Shown here: piece after piece, positions 62,238 to 64,000 of the stretch
How positions within the stretch are numbered: the first letter of the stretch is position 1
How the letters are laid out: every line of letters begins with the position of its first letter
Assembly: GCA_003050565.1 (NCBI GenBank)
Contig: PEBW01000003.1
Span: 151,347-215,346, forward strand
Length of the DNA: 64,000 bases
Source: Brockia lithotrophica
GTDB taxonomy: Bacteria; Bacillota; Bacilli; Thermicanales; DSM-22653
Direction of reading: 5' to 3'
Notes under the pieces: model-generated
The model's database searches: none
Told to the model about the DNA's origin: nothing
The model's input: the letters and a program-made list of their open reading frames with translations, nothing else
Program-made: the position numbers and the translations under genes

Positions 62238-62981
62238 CTACGTGACCATGCCCCCGTCGACGACGAGAACGTGCCCGGTGATGTACGCGGCGTCGTCTCC
62301 GGCCAAAAAGCGGACGGCACGCGCCACATCCTCGGGAGAACCGAACCGCCCCGCGGGGATCAGGCGGAGGAGGGCCTCCTTAGCCGCCTCGGGAAGCGAC
62401 TCCGTCATGTCCGTCTGGATGTACCCCGGGGCTACGGCGTTTACGGTGATCCCGCGGCTCGCGAGCTCCTTCGCCGCCGCCTTGGTGAGCCCGATGAGTC
62501 CGGCCTTCGCCGCGGCGTAGTTTGCCTGACCCGGATTGCCCACGAGGCCGACGACGCTCGCGATGTTTACGATGCGCCCGCGGCGCGCACGCATCATGTG
62601 CTTTGCCGCGGCGCGCATGAGGTAGAAAGGCCCCGAAAGGTTCGTCCGGAGCACCTCCTCCCACTCCTCGTCCTTCATGCGCAGGAGGAGGTTGTCGCGC
62701 GTGATCCCCGCGTTATTCACGAGGATATCCAGGCGCCCAAAGCGATCCAAGGCGAGGGAGACGAGCCGTTCGGCCTCTTCGGGTCGGGCCACATCCCCTT
62801 GCTCCGCAAAGGCTTCCGAACCCAGGCCGCGGATTTCCTCCACCACGGCTTCCGCCGCATCCCGCCGACCGCGGTAGACGACGAGAACGCGTGCCCCGCC
62901 CCGGGCGAGTTCGAGGGCGATCGCCCGCCCGATCCCCCGCGAGGCACCGGTGACGAGGGCGACCCTCTCGGCAAGCTCCAC
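62238..62981 (-). CDS. fabG: 3-oxoacyl-ACP reductase (FabG)
   Basis: NADPH-dependent short-chain dehydrogenase that reduces 3-oxoacyl-ACP. I chose the GTG at 62981, with AAAGGAGGTGA at proper spacing; a GTG nine bases upstream overlaps that site. The 247 residues show TGASRGIG (11-18), NNAG (89-92) and the catalytic S142, Y155 and K159 (NYAAAKAG). The ending [12 protein letters not shown] is standard. Confidence 0.96.
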   Translation of the reverse strand: MELAERVALVTGASRGIGRAIALELARGGARVLVVYRGRRDAAEAVVEEIRGLGSEAFAEQGDVARPEEAERLVSLALDRFGRLDILVNNAGITRDNLLLRMKDEEWEEVLRTNLSGPFYLMRAAAKHMMRARRGRIVNIASVVGLVGNPGQANYAAAKAGLIGLTKAAAKELASRGITVNAVAPGYIQTDMTESLPEAAKEALLRLIPAGRFGSPEDVARAVRFLAGDDAAYITGHVLVVDGGMVT

Positions 62982-63029
62982 GTAGGTCACCTCCTTTGGG
63001 ACGAAGTCCCGGAGAAACTCCGCACGTGC

Positions 63030-64000
63030 TTACGCGTCTTCCTCCACGTCGTTCGCGCTCCGAAGACGACCCGCGACGACCTGCGCTCCTGCCAGCGAGG
63101 CGACGTTGTACAGAGAAAACCCGGGATCCGTCTCGCGCACGAGCCCCGTGAGGACGCTCCGCGGGCCCACTTCCACGATCGTTTCCACGCCGAGGGCGCG
63201 GAGGGCGCGGACCGCATCCACCCAGCGCACGGGGCGAACGAGCTGTTCGAGAAGCGCCTCCCGAAGCTCCGCAGCGCTTCGCACGGGACGTGCCCAGGCG
63301 TTCACGAGGACGGGCACCGAAGGCTCCCTCAGGGCGACCTCGCGAAGGACCCGTCCCAGCTCCTTTTGGGCCGTCGCCATGTAGGACGAGTGGAAAGGAC
63401 CTGCAACGCGGAGGGGGACGACGCGCGGCGCGCCGAGCGCAAGGAGGCGGCGGCTCGCTTCCTCCACGCCCGCCGCACGCCCGGAGATGACCACCTGCTC
63501 CGGGGAATTCAAATTGGCCGCCTCCACGCCGAACGCTTCGCCGAGGGCGCTCACCTCTCGGCACACGGACTCCACAACTTCCGGCGAAAGGCCGACCACG
63601 GCGGCCATCGTCCCCGGATTTTGCCGCGCCGCCTCCGCCATCGCCAACCCCCGCGCGTGCGTGAGGCGAATTCCCTGGGCGAAGTCGAGGACGCCGGCGG
63701 CGTAGAGCGCCGCGTACTCGCCCAGGCTGTGACCGGCGACCACGACGGGGGGAGGGGCGCCGAGATCCCGAAGGGCGTCGAAGAGGAGAGTCTCCACGAG
63801 GAAAAGCGCCGGCTGGAGGACGACGGTCTCCGTGAGCTCCGCTTCGGGACCGCGGAGGACGACCTCCGCGAGGGAAATCCCCGTAAGGTCCTCCGCCAGG
63901 CGGAAGCGCTCGCGTGCCCACGGAAGCGCCTCCCAGAGGTCTCGCCCCATCCCCACCTTCTGCGCACCCTGGCCGGGAAAGACGTAGGCGACGGAAGGGA
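63030..64000 (-). CDS. fabD: Malonyl-CoA-ACP transacylase (FabD), 5' end cut off
   Basis: Loads malonyl groups onto ACP. The frame runs off the window at 64000; the visible N-terminal part is VAYVFPGQGAQKVGMGRDLW, so only a few residues are missing. Motifs are QPALFLVETLL, the nucleophile GHSLGEYAALYAAG, GPFHSSYM with the catalytic histidine, and LVNAWARPVRSAAEL. The acyltransferase fold ends near VEVGPRSVLTGLVRE. First of the fab-rnc-smc-ftsY string visible here. Confidence 0.95.
   Translation of the reverse strand, partial: PSVAYVFPGQGAQKVGMGRDLWEALPWARERFRLAEDLTGISLAEVVLRGPEAELTETVVLQPALFLVETLLFDALRDLGAPPPVVVAGHSLGEYAALYAAGVLDFAQGIRLTHARGLAMAEAARQNPGTMAAVVGLSPEVVESVCREVSALGEAFGVEAANLNSPEQVVISGRAAGVEEASRRLLALGAPRVVPLRVAGPFHSSYMATAQKELGRVLREVALREPSVPVLVNAWARPVRSAAELREALLEQLVRPVRWVDAVRALRALGVETIVEVGPRSVLTGLVRETDPGFSLYNVASLAGAQVVAGRLRSANDVEEDA

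Overview
The window is about 64 kb of GC-rich DNA (third codon positions are mostly G or C) from a chromosome that looks like a spore-forming, thermophilic member of the Bacillota. Gene strings match Bacillus subtilis order closely: tig-(clpP)-clpX-lonB-engB, hemA-hemX-hemC-hemD-hemB-hemL-(ispH)-spoVID-ysxE, acuA-acuB-acuC, ccpA-aroA, and fabD-fabG-acpP-(fabF)-rnc-smc-ftsY. SpoVID, YsxE and LonB indicate endospore formation. A branched-chain polyamine synthase (BpsA) indicates thermophily. A lineage such as Brockia or Hydrogenibacillus would fit, but that is inference. I saw no rRNA, tRNA, CRISPR array, insertion sequence or phage gene; this is core chromosome.

Layout. 1-8.9 kb (minus strand): an oligopeptide importer, with two tandem binding lipoproteins, oppB, oppC, oppD and oppF, followed by a quinone-oxidoreductase-like gene cut by the window edge. 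9.0-9.6 kb: two small membrane proteins on the plus strand. 9.5-24.6 kb (mostly minus): the haem cluster, ending in ispH, spoVID and ysxE. It is interrupted by a TrpXYZ-type ABC importer and a plus-strand dCTP deaminase, and preceded by an XRE-PAS regulator. 25-26.5 kb: an EamA exporter and a small membrane protein. 26.5-32.7 kb (minus): engB, lonB, clpX, clpP and tig, a protein quality-control block from which lonA is missing. 32.8-37.6 kb (plus): acuABC and a fused trehalose-6-phosphate synthase/phosphatase. 37.7-41 kb (minus): mtnN, ccpA and aroA. 41.2-44.7 kb (plus): a large FtsA-like actin-fold protein and bpsA. 44.8-47.1 kb (minus): a slipin and NfeD pair. 47.4-51.4 kb (plus): manA, an orphan acidic protein, a 1-Cys peroxiredoxin and an M20 peptidase. 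51.6-54.7 kb (minus): a GNAT enzyme and HelD. 54.8-64 kb (minus): ftsY, smc, rnc, fabF, acpP, fabG and fabD, the last cut by the window edge.

Regulation visible in the DNA. Several sigma-A-type promoters (17-bp spacers, often TGn-extended -10 boxes) and intrinsic terminators can be placed. The most interesting signals are a perfect catabolite-responsive element (cre) at the ccpA start point and a one-mismatch copy at the same position in the hemA promoter. Others are a 7+4+7-bp palindrome at the peroxiredoxin start point, a hairpin that would bury the lonB ribosome-binding site, and a lonB terminator whose stem contains the engB -35 box. I found no wholly new multi-gene system. The best leads are these regulatory sites, the FtsA-like protein with beta-grasp-like repeats, and the divergent SpoVID.
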